Below are positions 22,671 to 35,900 of a stretch of 64,000 nt of DNA, in pieces. Position numbers and translations under genes: made by a program. Source of the stretch: Siphonodentalium dalli (taxonomy: Eukaryota > Mollusca > Scaphopoda > Gadilida > Siphonodentaliidae); assembly GCA_032622095.1 (NCBI GenBank), contig CP136064.1, forward strand, positions 172,186,310 to 172,250,309, in the 5' to 3' direction. The notes below the pieces were generated by a model. The model had not been told where the DNA came from and did not search any database. It saw only the letters and a program-made list of their open reading frames with translations. Position 1 is the first letter of the stretch. Every line of letters begins with the position of its first letter.

Positions 22671-23586
22671 AGACATTTTACTTCTCATGTCATTAGTTTT
22701 GGTTTAGATGCATTTTATACGGATTTATGTCGTTTATATTTTGGCCACATGCAGGTCCCAGATAGGATTGAGTATATTATTGGGGTTGGTAAATTTTTAT
22801 TCTGATGACCTGTGATTTTGGCAGACTATATAAGAGTTTCTTAAGACAAAACAAATTGTATATACATCGGGCGAAAACAGACAATGTATACACATTTCTA
22901 AATTTAGTGACACGGCAAATGTGTACTGATCTGAGAGTGAAATTGCGTGGATACCTCTTTTCGGACCTGTTCTCAGAATTCCAGCCCACATATAAATAAC
23001 AAGAACACCATAGTCAGAAATGGTAACGCGCTCAAGATCATATATTATCCATGATTGTAATTATAGAATATAAAATAGATTAGTTTCACGATTGACCAAT
23101 TCATAGAATTAATCGCCTTGCACTTCTTGGCATCCGAATAACAATTTAAATTGAAATTCCCAACTACACCTTTTACCGGACTCGGTCTCCGGGTCGCAGT
23201 TCGACTTTTAATCCGTCCAAAAATTCCCATTCTATAAATAAAACGCCCATGCGCCCACTGTAATTAAGAAACAGCGAAACATACACGCGGAGCTCGGAAT
23301 AAGCACAAGATTAACCCATATTATCGGAGTGTAAACAACATTTCGATGGGTCTGATTTACCAATCCAATGTCACTTTATCGTAAATAAACGGGATCTTAT
23401 CTCTAAAGTAACAGGAATTTTGCGATGTCTTGTGGAGATTCGGAGGCATTCGATGTTTCTTCGAAATGTTATGAAGTGTGATGAAAATATTGAATATCGT
23501 GGAACCGTACACCTAACCACGTGATATATGCATGGCTGTGAAAAGTGTCCTTGCTGTTATGTGTATATTTTGTATATTCACTTACC

Positions 23587-23772
23587 TTTTGCTGCCCAAG
23601 GAAGCGGAATTCCCAAAATAATCGAATGAAATGATTTGACGAAAGCGTAAGCGGTCAAAATATATATAGGTTCATTTTCGTTCATGGCAATTTTATTGGC
23701 CGGTCGTATTGATCATAATCTCGAAATGTCACGTGGCCATCACGACTACTGCCCAATTAGCCGGCCTATTGG
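23587..23772 (-). promoter_or_regulatory. cdc25 copy 1 promoter and 5' non-coding exon
   Basis: On the minus strand there are CCAAT boxes (complement of ATTGG at 23695-23699 and 23768-23772), an E-box CACGTG (23730-23735), an inverted CCAAT (23753-23757) and a TATATATA at 23661-23668, then a short leader ending AAAG|GTAAG (donor, exon end 23587). The same parts in the same order occur at copy 2. CCAAT boxes bound by NF-Y are a known feature of cdc25 promoters; binding here is inference. A classical CHR (TTTGAA) was not found at the expected place. The leader would splice to 18758 (or to 18466) across about 5 kb. Confidence 0.65.
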
Positions 23773-23879
23773 AAACAGTATAATCGGATAATCTCCAACT
23801 AAATCTATTGTTTAACCAACACCCAACTTGTGACTGAAGGCTAAACAATGACACATCTAAATCAACAAAGCTTATTCAA

Positions 23880-25676
23880 CTCTCGCTACATGCAGTATTC
23901 TGGCGCTCGAGAAATAAAAATACATGTATATATCCAAAACTTTAAGGACCAAAGAACAACAATAACTAAATTTAATGTCCTTAATATTCAGAAAACTTCG
24001 TGGTGAATTGATAGAGACTAACACGTATATATATATCTAAACGGTCAGTATAATATCAAGACAGAAACACTTTTTCAAGGAGCTATACTCAAACACAAGA
24101 GGTCATAACAATGATAAACAGAAGCTATACATATCAAGCGATGCAACAAAGTTATTGTGAAATATTTCTTTATTCAACGAATAGTGATGGCATGAAATAG
24201 TTTGCCAAATATATGGTTGTCAGTTCTGGAACATCAACATAATTCCAAAAAGTCTGATTGATTCATATTTATACCAACAGAAATAGTACTTTTATTGCTG
24301 ACTTTAAGTTGTTGTGATATTATAGCATTGTCAAATGCAATACCTTATTGGGACTAAAAGTCTTGTTCCTCGTTGAATTGATATTGATAACTTCGATCGG
24401 CAGATATACATGCACATGTCAGTGTAACACGATGAATAATTCATAAATAAATTCCTAGAAAAAAGTCCCATGATCATTAACGAGCCCTCACCATTCGTAG
24501 CACACACCAATCACAATGATCACCCCCTCATACGAATATCCATTAATTAATACCATGATCATAAAAACATGTGGTTAGAGACGCTCTTTAACGCTCAAAC
24601 AACCGAATATAATATCTACCTCTTTTAAAAGTCAATGCATGATAAACAAATCCTGCTATGAATTGGCTCATTGGTTCGACTTTCTGGTAAAGAAAACGTA
24701 CAAATAGTATTTTATGAATGATACATCTTTAAAGCTGTCGTGTCCGATTTGACATCATAAAACCAGCATCTGTACGTTTTATATACAAGAACATAGTTAG
24801 ATCTGGCATATAAGACCATTAATATGAGGATGCCAAATATAGATTATCAAAAGAGGAAGTTTGAATGTCTGCCAGTCTAGAAAAAAATCCCAATGATTGA
24901 CTCTTATAAAGAGCTTTCATGCTCCCGTCGCTCAAAAGCCGATGATAAGAAAGATCGCTCTTAACCATGACCTGTTGTAGTCGTTTACGATATATTAGTT
25001 ATTGATGATTTTGGAGGTTTTCACGTGATTTATTTCTGTCGAATCATACAGGGCATCATTAACGGATTTGAAAAAAATATATATATATAGACACGGTAGC
25101 CTGATTTGTCTGCATCTGATTCATAATAGAACACTAACATTGACATCATGGGGGGGGGGCTATATATACACACGGTAGTCTGATTTATCTGCGTCTGATT
25201 CATAATAGAACAATAACATCATGTGGGTGGGGCGATATTGATGTACATTCCAATGCTTTTCCGATTTACGTATTGTTATATGTATACTACGTCTAACCGG
25301 GTAAAAGTCGTTCGGAATATCCGAATATACATTGGCGTGAATATTCGAGTAGGTGCTTTTCAGTTTACTTCCGAGCATACTCAGATAATGCATCGGTGTT
25401 GATCGATGTGCCGAACAGTTCTCCATACTCTTCAATTCTAAAAAAAAAAAAAAAAAAAACATTTTGCTATGTCAATGCCCGACATCAGATAGTTCAGAAT
25501 TTCGGTCACTTCGTGAGTGTGGCGCGACAAGCTCCTTTTAAACTTCATATATTCTTCAATTTTAACTCAAACTTTGTAATTGCACTCTTAACATGCATGG
25601 CATTTTGTGTGGATCAAAGTGTGTAGATATGTGTATGGAACACTTAGAATGACCTGAATAAGTGATAAATGTTACA
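23880..25676. other. Non-coding DNA upstream of cdc25 copy 1
   Basis: No exon is recognised. A family e repeat lies at about 24700-24970, a 23-28-base motif (CACGGTAG.CTGATTT.TCTGC) occurs twice at 25092 and 25172, there is a G run at 25150, and a pure A run lies at 25441-25459. Confidence 0.45.
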
Positions 25677-26023
25677 GACACCAAACGATGAACCGGACAT
25701 CGGTCTCTGCAATAATAAAGAGCGTTTCGATATGGTAAAATTATGCCACAATTGATATCACTTCAGACAGTCTTCCCGTCCCATATTATTCCCGTGAAGT
25801 AGTTCAAGACTTGACTTGTCTGTTTAGAAGTCAAGTTAAATAACTTTTACTGATACATAAATACTACTCCTTATCTTCATTTGAAATTTGAATTTGAAAT
25901 ACGGAACACGATATGTCCATTTAAATATGCCCTATTCGATATTGACACCATAACACCACCATATCTACGCTTTATATACCAGAAAATAATTATATATGAC
26001 CCATTCTCAAACTAATATAGGAG

Positions 26024-26261
26024 GCCCTTCCATGACTGGGGCTTACTTATAAACCCCTTGCCAATGCATTCATTTAGTATATGCGAGTCTAGCATATACA
26101 CGAGTATGCATTGGCCTAACAATATTTATCTTGACAATGAAAGTCAGTGCATTCTCTTATATATGCGAGGCTCCCAAATGGGAGACTCGCATATATATAC
26201 GAAAATGTACTGGCACATGATCTTTAAAAATGCACCAGCGCGGCTATCGCAAATGAAAGGG
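26024..26261. mobile_element. MITE, family d
   Basis: The ends are CCCTTCCATGACTGG and the complement CAAATGAAAGGG, the right one followed by TTAA. The inner text carries repeated CGCATATATA and GAATGCATTGG phrases, shared with 31900-32148 and 34525-34742. Absent from A', so it inserted after the duplication or was lost there. Confidence 0.75.
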
Positions 26262-27778
26262 TTAACATGTTATCTATTGTTGTCAGCAAAACTTGCCTCT
26301 TATAAAGAGCGTCCACGCGTCACTTGTTGAAACGTGGTTTATAATAAAGAGCGTTCTCAGTTGTTTTCAACTTAATACTGAGTACATGTAATACCGTATT
26401 ATCGCAATGATTGCGAATGGTAGTGAATGCACGATTTTATTTTGCTTGGTTAATTTACTTTGGAATTTTTTTTTATTAATTTGATATCAAATCGGGCAGA
26501 GTATCTGTAACATATAGCCTCTATTGATGTCGTATTTCACTAAATTGGATATAAATTGTAGTCGGAAGAATCCATCGCTTCTTAGAAATTGTGCAATTGG
26601 GTAATCAGATACAATCAGGTATTTACAACCTTATGATGATATCTGTAATTAAACCACAAGTCACAACAAAGCGGATGATATAAATTGATACGATCGATAA
26701 TTGTGGCTTTGTTTCTGTTAATTATAATGGCTCTTTAGATACGTTCGGGTGTTGCTTTGAAACAACTCGGCAATATTGCGAATGATTGCATTTACCACGC
26801 CATTGAGAGTTGTTAGCACCTCGAAAATGGACGCAAAAATCGTACCTTCAATGTTTTATTGCATTTTAACACCATAGTATGGCGGTCGTTACATTCGAAG
26901 GTTCGTGCTAAAAAAGTGGCGGGACCGAAGAAATAACCATCTTAAAGATGCAATCAGGGTTACAGGCAAACATAAACAAATCTTATTTAATATTATTTTC
27001 TGCTTTGTTCTATTTAAAAAGAAATATTAAAAACCAAATATGACACATAGACTAGACCTATAAATACAAAAGAATAATAAATTTTATTTTTTTTTGGAAA
27101 AATGATCAAATTAGTATATAAAGTTCAATATAAAAGGAAATAGCTTCTTTGCTGTAACACCTGCCCTTCTAATCATGCTATGTTATATACTGGAATCTAA
27201 ATAGAAAGTCAAATATTTCGTAAATATTTACCCGGAACCTGAAATTCTTCTTCAAAGAGTTAAATCGTCTGATTTAGACGACTCAAACTCAACCACCCCA
27301 CCATAACCATCAACATGTCTCAGCCGCTTGAAATCTTAAATAATTCATTGAGATGGCATACATGGTCGGGAACCTATACGTCATAATTTGTTAAAACAAT
27401 GGCGGAATATATCTCACACCGAAGAAAGAATTCATCGTTTTAAAGCATTTAAAGCACTGTTTAAAGCAACAAAATATTACATCGAATGAGCTGTGTGTCA
27501 ATGATTGCTAGCTCACTATATATATGCCATCCCCATATAAATATGACTGATTAGAAGACACAAGTGTTCAAGTGACTTCGGCCGCCACGAGGTTGTGAAA
27601 TTTGAACGCCAAAATATGTTCAACATCCAGTGTTTGTAGTATCTGAGACGATTTGTTGGGATAGCTCATCAGAAGTCTAATAGATGGCTGATATCGTTGG
27701 AAAATATTTAAAAAAAAAGAATTTTTAAAATTCCAGGCGTGAGCAAAGTTATGACATAGTTTCCCCAGCCCTGGCTTA

Positions 27779-28290
27779 GTGCTGAGCGCTATTTTGACGT
27801 CACTGATAATGTTGATCCACCCTTGGCTCGAAACAGTCCAATATGATGGAGCATTATTTAATGGGTGTGAGGATTTAACAACAACGCCAATATATCACTC
27901 AGACATATTGCTAACTCACGATGACATAAAATACTTCGATTGCAACGGATTTTCAAGTAGATGCTGGCATCCAAAATGCGATTCTCATAATTATATGACC
28001 AATGCAGTCTATATAGGAACTTCCTATCTTATCATACATTATTTCAACAAAACACCAACAAGAACCATTGCATGGATGGATGTAGATGCCCCATACTGAT
28101 ATGCATGTATATGCCGTCTTTCCGATAAGAGGTTTGTACGCACATTTCGAAATATATAGCATACGCAATTGATTGAACCTTCGAGCATCAACTAATTTAC
28201 GAAATATTACAATCGTGTGAGTGGCTGCATGGCATGTCAGTAGCGAAATATACCTGGCGGGACGGTCGTGTAATAGTCCAGCCAATATGT
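27779..28290 (+). pseudogene. Unknown protein, decayed copy in arm A (N-terminal part)
   Basis: Open from 27779 to a stop at 28099 (106 codons), then the same protein continues with shifts and stops to about 28290. I do not recognise the family. The core HSDILLTHDDIKYFDCNGF is kept in both arms. Over about 33 codons around it I count six silent and three replacing differences from A', which suggests it was protein-coding for part of its history. It is Cys- and aromatic-rich, with no signal peptide or clear membrane segment. The C-terminal portion is cut off by the insertion at 28.3 kb and resumes near 30.13 kb. Confidence 0.45.
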
Positions 28291-28329
28291 GGTTCCAACT
28301 AGACCAAATCAGAACATAATTGGCTTCAA

Positions 28330-28625
28330 CTTTTTTTGTCCCCCGAAAAATTTATTTTTGGGGAACTATTGTAATCAGCCGTCCGTCCGTGCGTCCCGTC
28401 CGTCCGTCCGGAGTTATAACTCCAGCAATGATCATCCGATTTGATTGAAACTTTGTATATAGGTGTCTCAACCAAGAACACAGGTGCTCTACGATTCTGG
28501 GTTTGATCCGATGTTCTGTTTTGGAGTTATTTCCCTTTTTTTCCACTTTTTTTTTACTTAGAAAATTTCTCACTTTTTCGGTTTCCGGATGATATCTCAA
28601 GTTTGGATCCTTTAAAGGCACGGGA
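28330..28625. repeat. CCGT-type dispersed repeat
   Basis: It has CCGTCCGTCCG, TCATCCGATTTGATTGAAAC, TTTGGAGTTATTTCCC and a T-rich end. It belongs to the material present in arm A but not in A'. Confidence 0.65.
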
Positions 28626-29267
28626 GGCCTTAGTTGTCGAAAATATTCATATTTGTTCCAATCGCCGTAAACAGAAAAACATTAAAACGCATACAGTTTG
28701 GTTCATATATACCATGACCATCGCGTAAACAGCATGTTATCATAAAGATTTACTATATTTTACCTAAGCAAGAGTCTGATTGTATTACAGAAGACAACAC
28801 AATGCTGCTGGCTAATCACAAACAAATGGCATAAACGCTCTTTATTCGTTCCATATCAGGAATTCACCCACAAAGAACGCTCTTTATGTTTACCATCATA
28901 ATATAAACAAACACCAGAAAAGTAACTTTTTATGCTTTTGTTTACATAACAATGGTCAAACAAATGACAATAACATACTGTGTATGCGATATTTCTTATT
29001 TGTATACGGACAAAGTCTGTCTACATTTTGTTGTTCTTTCTGTTTGTGGCGGTTTTTGACGGGTGGAAATATTTTCACAGGATACCCACCGCCAAGGCCA
29101 ACCGTACCTTTAATTGCAAATACCGTTTTAATGTGGGTCGTTCATATCAAAATACAGGTCAAGTTCGAATTTTAGTTTGATCCAATGATTTTTCCCAGAG
29201 TTATGGGCCTTTCGACTTTGAAAAACATTTTTTATTTTTCTGTATGAGGATACCTTCATGGTGTAAT

Positions 29268-29380
29268 CAACTCCTCCTACAGTTTTGATCGTAGATATTT
29301 GAAACTTCAGAGTATTGTTACCCAACTCCTCCTACAGTTTTGATCGTAGATATTTGAAACTTCAGAGTATTGTTACCCAC
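29268..29380. repeat. Two-unit tandem repeat, 56 bp
   Basis: CAACTCCTCCTACAGTTTTG and GAAACTTCAGAGTATTGTTA occur in two near-identical back-to-back units. Confidence 0.9.
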
Positions 29381-30129
29381 ATATTGTAGATGTGCAACAT
29401 GTATATAGATGACGGAATTATTAACCCTTTCGACTTTAAATTTCTTTAACAAAGCGGCGTCGACTTGCCACGTTTTCGGGGGACACTGTGGTCGGCTGAC
29501 CTTTTATTATGTCTGATAATGTGTTAGTTTCAACATACTATAAATGTCAAAGTTTTAAATCGGCTGATTAAACGAGATCGCCCACTAGCTTAAAATGTGT
29601 GCTTTAGTTTTAGGGGCAGGGTTAAGTATTGCGCCTCTTTGCCAATGTAGCCTTATACATTTTTCCAGGCATGTTACCTAAGTCCATCAGTTGAAATATT
29701 ATTATTTACAAAAAGTTAGGGATATAACTTCCCCATTTACTCGTGCTGCTATTGAGCATGCTTTTTGCTGACGCAGATAAAGTATATATATATCAGAGAG
29801 AAGTGACCAATCACCATCCTTGCTCATCGTCGGTACAACTTCCGCTCAGGATATTAATTTTTAGTTGGCACTCTCAGTTGCTTTGGGCTCTCCACCTAAT
29901 ACTCAGGGGTTCAGTGGTCAAGATCACTCTTCTACCACCGGTGTCGTCAGCACGACAGACCTAAGCCACGCAATTCAATATTCTTTAGTTTCAACATGTT
30001 TAACACAAGTATCAATCCAAATTATGCACATGGTTCGGTGTTAAGTTGGTGGAGTGGCGAGTGGAGTGTGTCATAAAGGGAGAGATTATTTCAAAGGGAG
30101 TATGTTTCATACTATGGTTGATAATATTC

Positions 30130-30475
30130 TAGACTCGCTGCCACCACAGCTGAATTCACCACATACGTCAATATAGCCAGATTGAAACCCTGATGCGGAT
30201 GATGCACCATGGACTCCCATGTACATCGGCCGCAACAAAGGAGTCGCGCGGCGCCGCCACCCTGCTAATTCCGTAGATGGGGGTGGGGGGATAAAGCGGC
30301 ATCAATGGAAAAGGTTGCAGTACTATCACTAAACGTTGCAGAAGAGTTGAAGTATCATGAAGAATGGAAACAAGAACAAGTCGAAGAACTGCAACAGCAA
30401 CAACTATAACAGACACAACCCATTTCACCTCCATCTTCTGGAGAGAATCACCACCCCAAAAAGGAAAAAAGAAAA
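30130..30475 (+). pseudogene. Unknown protein, decayed copy in arm A (C-terminal part)
   Basis: It includes GAATTCACCACATACGTCAA and a frame reading SMEKVAVLSLNVAEELKYHE, then a Gln-rich run and, after one stop, PPSSGENHHPKKEKRKEK. A' has the same frame with its own stop at a different codon. A Ser/Pro stretch followed by a Lys/Arg-rich end suggests a nuclear signal or nucleic-acid-binding tail; no family is recognised. Confidence 0.4.
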
Positions 30476-30485
30476 GAAAAAGTGA

Positions 30486-31135
30486 TTATATGTAACTCAT
30501 ATTACTTCTTTTCGTTTGAGAATTTATACACGTATTAAAGGCAATAACACGAGGGGTTAAGGGTAGGATCCCTGGGCATCGGCACCACCACACACAACTT
30601 CGCGGATAACGGCTAGCATTGAGTTGGTTGGAGTATTCCGTGATTGTTGCGCCAACAAGAACGATGCTGATAATGCATATATACAGCACAATCACATAGA
30701 CTGAGATACGAGCAACACACAGATAATCACACAGAACATGGCTTACGGGTAACATACATTTGTCGTTGAAAGAGTATTGTTCTGATAACCATTCTTGAAG
30801 TGGTGCTTGCATATGCTATACAAAGGGCAGTCCAGAGTCACGAAGCCGTCAGATGGTTTATACCAATAGTATGCTGTTTCTTAATCGAAATTATGAGTCA
30901 TGCTTATATTCTAATATGCGTCTTATGCACAAGCAGTCGAACAGATGTGGTATGACCCAACTGTTATGACGTATTCGCTGGAAGACACTGACCAACATCG
31001 ACTTCGAGCTTACAATTGAAGCACTGTGCAGGTTCTTTCTCGTACCATGTGCCCCACACACATAAATGACATGTTTTAAAAGTAATGGCCACCAACATGG
31101 ACTTCTCGTATGCTGTAGCCTCATGTGTTTTTCAA
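30486..31135 (+). pseudogene. Second decayed reading frame of arm A
   Basis: Short frames continue one another with shifts. The clearest shared part reads AIQRAVQ..EAVRWF, then FLNRNYESCLYSN and SNRCGMT. In A' the same peptide order runs on with a single stop after GMTPLL. Not recognised. It could be a second gene or the 3' part of the one before. Confidence 0.35.
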
Positions 31136-31419
31136 ATGAAAAAGTTTAAAATATTGACTGGACCATAAATGCAATTAAATGAGTACTGAACAAATATATT
31201 TCATTCGTGGTAGTTGCTAGGACTGTCTTGATTCTTCTGTGTATCCTGACAGAAGAACCGCGTTTTACATGCCACAGAACCATATATGCATGTATACTGA
31301 AGACATACAAATTTATTAAATGCCCGATAATTTTACTGACAGAAGCAGTACTTACTAGCTTCTTTTTTTTGTTTAAAAACGCCACATGACTTGTGATAAT
31401 TTAAAAAACAAAACAATGT

Positions 31420-31690
31420 AGGCTTTAAAGTCCCGTGTCCGATTTATATAACACAATATAACAATCATCTCTACGTTATCTATACAACAGAGAATGATAA
31501 GAACGAACACGGGAACCCATATGATAAACAGAAGCTTTTGATGACCAGATATCGACTTTAAAATAGGAAGTTTGAACTCAATGGAATATATGTCAGCATA
31601 GAACAAATTCCAATGATCGTCTCTTATAAAGGCCGACCATGTTTCCACAGCCGAAAGACGGTATATCATAACGAGTGTCCTGACGTATGA
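31420..31690. repeat. Repeat family e copy
   Basis: It carries CCCGTGTCCGATTTATATAA, ATGACCAGATATCGACTTTA, AGGAAGTTTGAAC and CTCTTATAAAGG, aligned with 24720-24970. Confidence 0.65.
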
Positions 31691-31899
31691 CTGTTTTTAC
31701 TCGTGTTCAGCGTTAAGTCTAATGGGCGATTTTGTGTATTTTCCCTGATGCATGTTATACAAATGATGGTGAATGCAAGTATTTTTCATTTTCTTTTGCA
31801 TGATAAGCTGAATATCAACTTAGGAAATTTTGACTTCTTTGGTGTCAAATTTGACCGGGAATTTTTCATTTGAGGCTAAAAGACTATGACGTGCTCTAA

Positions 31900-32148
31900 C
31901 CCTTTCATGACAGGAGCTGCGCTGGTGCAGCATTAAAGACCTTGTACCTGTGCACTTTCTCGTCCCTCTTCCACAGGGAGCCTCGCATATATAAGATCAA
32001 TCCACTGGTTTACAAGGTCAAGGTAAATATTGTTAGGCCAATGCATTCTCTTATATATCGATGACCCCTATGGGGGACTCGCATATATAAGAGAATGCAT
32101 TGGCACATGGTATTCGCAAAATTTCAGGAAGCGCCAGTCATGGAAGGG
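31900..32148. mobile_element. MITE, family d
   Basis: The left end CCCTTTCATGAC is preceded by TAA, and the right end GTCATGGAAGGG is followed by TTAA. Inner inverted phrases TGCATTCTCTTATATA and its complement are close together near 32040-32100. Confidence 0.78.
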
Positions 32149-32433
32149 TTAAAGGTCCATGTCGGTCTTGAGCCTCATATTATACATAGTAGTCTTCGCT
32201 TGCGTTGTTTGCGGGATTGAAAATAGGTCGATACTACGTCAAATACATGTATACACAATGACTTTGTATACAAGAGCCCTGGATCTCCCCACTTGATCAT
32301 GATATTCTTCCCACTATATATATATATATATACTACATGTGAGCAGTGTTTATAATTGGAGACAACACTGCCATATCTAATTAGTTCCAGATTGATGTAT
32401 ACAATATATAGAGGCACGTTAATAAACAGCACT

Positions 32434-32439
32434 TTTATT
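32434..32439 (-). terminator. Candidate poly-A signal of cdc25 copy 2
   Basis: AATAAA on the minus strand, about 550 bases after the stop codon; the surrounding text matches the region at 9125-9300 beyond copy 1. A second AATAAA-like site (TTTATT complement) is not needed. Confidence 0.5.
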
Positions 32440-32986
32440 TGTCAAATAAAATATATGGACAATAACATAGATAGAGTACAAATAACAAATAGTCAACAAT
32501 GTTAAGTAACAAAACCGATATAGCTACCGTCTAATGTTGCAGTATTGAAGAGCCTAGAGTTTTGAAGAGAAGGTAACTATCTGAGTTAGGTGAAATAAAT
32601 ACAACGTATTAGCACTGATTTGTGTTTGCTATGCATAACAAACATTCTGAAAATCGCTTCTTTGGAGATCATCTGGGAAGTACTTCAATCAAGTCGTCCG
32701 TGTCTGTTGATACCGGCTAGTTGTGTCCACGTGAATCGAATTTGGCATTTGTAATATATAGACAGCAGCTCCAGAATCCGGCCTCTCTTGGGTTCGTTCT
32801 TATTGGGCTCAATCTCTGCGGTATAAGGCATTACGTCAATATAGTTGTATGGGGCTGTGAGAGAGCCGACTGAACCCGGATAAAGACCTCATCGCCGTTG
32901 TATAATCACAAAACACGTGCCCTCCATGTAAAAAAAAAAGTCCAAATGAAGAGTTTTGAGTCAGAAGATAAGACGTTATGGACTTT

Positions 32987-35900
32987 TCATAGTCGTAGAC
33001 ACTTCCTTCTTTCAGACCCTGACCAGCTCTTAGATTTCGCCCGGAAGTGCCTGAGATCCTTTGAGTGTTCTTTGTGAAGCATCGGGACATAGCACTGTGG
33101 TACACATAAATCCTGAAATGGAAGTAAATTATTTTTGAAACTCTATTGATATATTTACAGACACGCCCATGTTAAATCGTGCTCGCAATTTAAGTGACAC
33201 AACTGCAGCTAAAGTGATGAGGTGTTGGTAGATGAAAGTAGAAACTCACTATTAGCAATATATGTTTCAACATACATTTTAATACAACGTTCACTGTTAC
33301 AAATAGTTTCAAACCGATCAATAGACAGCTGGGCAATCCAATTTGAGTCCTTTAATCTCGTTACCCCCTCCCCCAATACGGTATTTGAGAACTGTGTACA
33401 ATGCTTGGCACATTAGAACACAAATAGCAAATATTTGTGGTGCGTTAGCATAGAGCGTGAGTGTTTCAGCTTAGATCTATGGTATTGGGGATTATCAAGA
33501 TTGGGTAAAATTCCGAGCGACCATGCAACTAGTTCGAGAAACTATCTATATATCGTAAAAGAAAATGCCATATATGAATTCTTAATATCTGGCACACATA
33601 AGACATAATGTCTTTTAATCGTGTCGTGTATACGCTAGATATTGAGAATAAAATATTGTTTACACTAACAGGATTGGTATATATGTTCATGCTCCCACAG
33701 TGGCTCACAGGATAGTTTACTTGGTAGGTTGTGAGTTTTTTGGATCACCCATTCAAGTCAATCGAGGAACTGAGATAAACCTGCATTTTTTATTTTTTTT
33801 TATCAATTAACATAGAGTGTGAGTGTTTCAGATCAGATCTATGATATTGGGGATTGTCAAGATTTGGTAAAATTCCGACCGACCATGCAACTAGTTCGGG
33901 AAACTATCTATCGTAAACGAAAATGCCTTTTTGTCGCTGCGTGTTGAGTAGGAATCAACCATGCGCACCAGTAGGTACGATGCAGACTCATTTGGTGATT
34001 GATTGACACGTGACACAATTAACTGTGCCATAGCGATTGTGACAGAAACTGTCGCCAAAGTGTATCATTGTAACCCAGCATAGTATGGCATGGCTAATGT
34101 GGTACGTGTGGCACAATCCATACTATAAAACGAGTGATTTGAATACGTGAACTATAACGTACCTTGTTATAGTCGTAGAATGCTCGGTATCCACCCTCTA
34201 GAATGTAAATTTCTGGATAGCACAGGGCGGGGTAGTTCTCTATATTGACCTCTCGATCTTTCTGTCGCATGTAACGTAACCTGTCAATGGGAGAAAAAAA
34301 AATGTCAGTCAAAGGGTGTCCAATTTCACATACACATATATTGGGGTTGTACACTGGGACTTACAATATAGGCCAAGTATCTTTCGACCACTTGGGATAT
34401 TCGCTGTGATTTGTTATACCGTAGATGGATATGGCTAATTGATCCCTCCTAATTAAGTGTACATGTATAAGTAAGTTGCGAGGAGAAATGCGAAACGTTC
34501 TTTGGTGTTCTGTTGTAAATATAACATTTCACGACAGAAGCTGTGCTGTTGCAACGATAAAGACGTGACAGTGCATTATTGTATATATGCGAGTCTCCCA
34601 TATAAGACAATGCTCTGGCTCACAAGGTCAATGTAAATATTGTTAGGCCAATGTACTATCTTAAATATGCAAATGCATTGATACAGGGTTTTCGCAACTA
34701 AGTTTTTGTAAATTTTCAGGAAGCTCCAGTCATGGAAGGGATAAACATAGCTGAATGTGAGTATCCATTAGTATATGAATATGGGCTGACTTACAGTTTT
34801 GGACCTCTCTTGGATGAGAATTCGCAGTGGAACACTAAAACTGTCTTTCCCGTTGGTGCATAATTATCCCGTAGGTATCTGGCGATCATTTCTTCTGTGT
34901 GCAAGTTCAGGGCACCCTAGAAGGATTAAAAAATAACATGCAGTATTCTACACACCTATAGGCTATGGTAAACAAAACTATACCGGAAAACCGGTAAAAA
35001 CGATTGAACACTCAATTGTTTGCCGGCATAGTAGTGAACATCCATACCAAATTTCATTGAAATTCGCCAACCGGTGGTGGAGATAATCTGCTCGGACATA
35101 CAAAAAAATTCTGGCAGATAAACAAAAATGAATAACTCTAGAATGGATATCCGAAAACAAAAACGATTGAACACTCCGTCGAATAGTCGTGAAAATCCAT
35201 ACCAAATTTCATTCAGATCCGGCGACCGATGTTTGACATATATATCTGGACGGTCAATACACTATACACTCATTATCTTCGAGAGTGGATGTATAATAAG
35301 GCTTACGGTTTTTCAAATTTGGAGAGAAATAGTTTGGGATAAATGTGCAACCATATGTATAACGAATGAGAGTTTAAATTAAATGCAGCGAATCCTGAAG
35401 GGTGGCTATAGATAGCATAACGATTCCTATATAGCAACAGCTTTTTAAATTCACCATATACGCAACATTTAGTTTCGAACAGATATATTGTTGATCCCAA
35501 TAAATTTAATCAAGTTCAAACTTTACGAAAATAGGGTGCTCCGATTTGTTTCATATTTGAGGTTAGTTGTTTAATTCAAAGTCAATAAATAATGCGACAG
35601 AAATGCGAGTAACACGGAGCAGTGTTGTGTCAGTCCAGTATCACCGTCAACGGTTTGAATTCAGCAATGTCCCCCTTTGTAACAACACATATCGGATCCG
35701 GGAATTGCAGCACGAAGTATTAAATATCATTCCAATTTAGTATATTCAGATACGGTATGATTAAAGAGCGTTCGTTTCATAAGTGTTTAAAGAGGTTACA
35801 AAAGTTGGACATTTGCTATGTAGTCGATCGAGAGATGTGCCGGTCGAGTTAAGTCTGTATACGTCGTGTGTGTGTCCTTCAAGCTACCGAATTAGATATA

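Larger units (their letters stand above)
25677..31226. repeat. Inverted duplication arm A (partner A' at 52806-56613)
   Basis: Successive patches of this arm match the complement of A' in strict reverse order: 25690-25830 with 56440-56613, 26560-26700 with 55830-55980, 27780-28290 with 54236-54770, 30130-30470 with 53800-54080, 30486-31226 with 52806-53520. Arm A is longer mainly through an extra stretch at about 28300-30130 and a MITE at 26024-26261. Confidence 0.88.
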
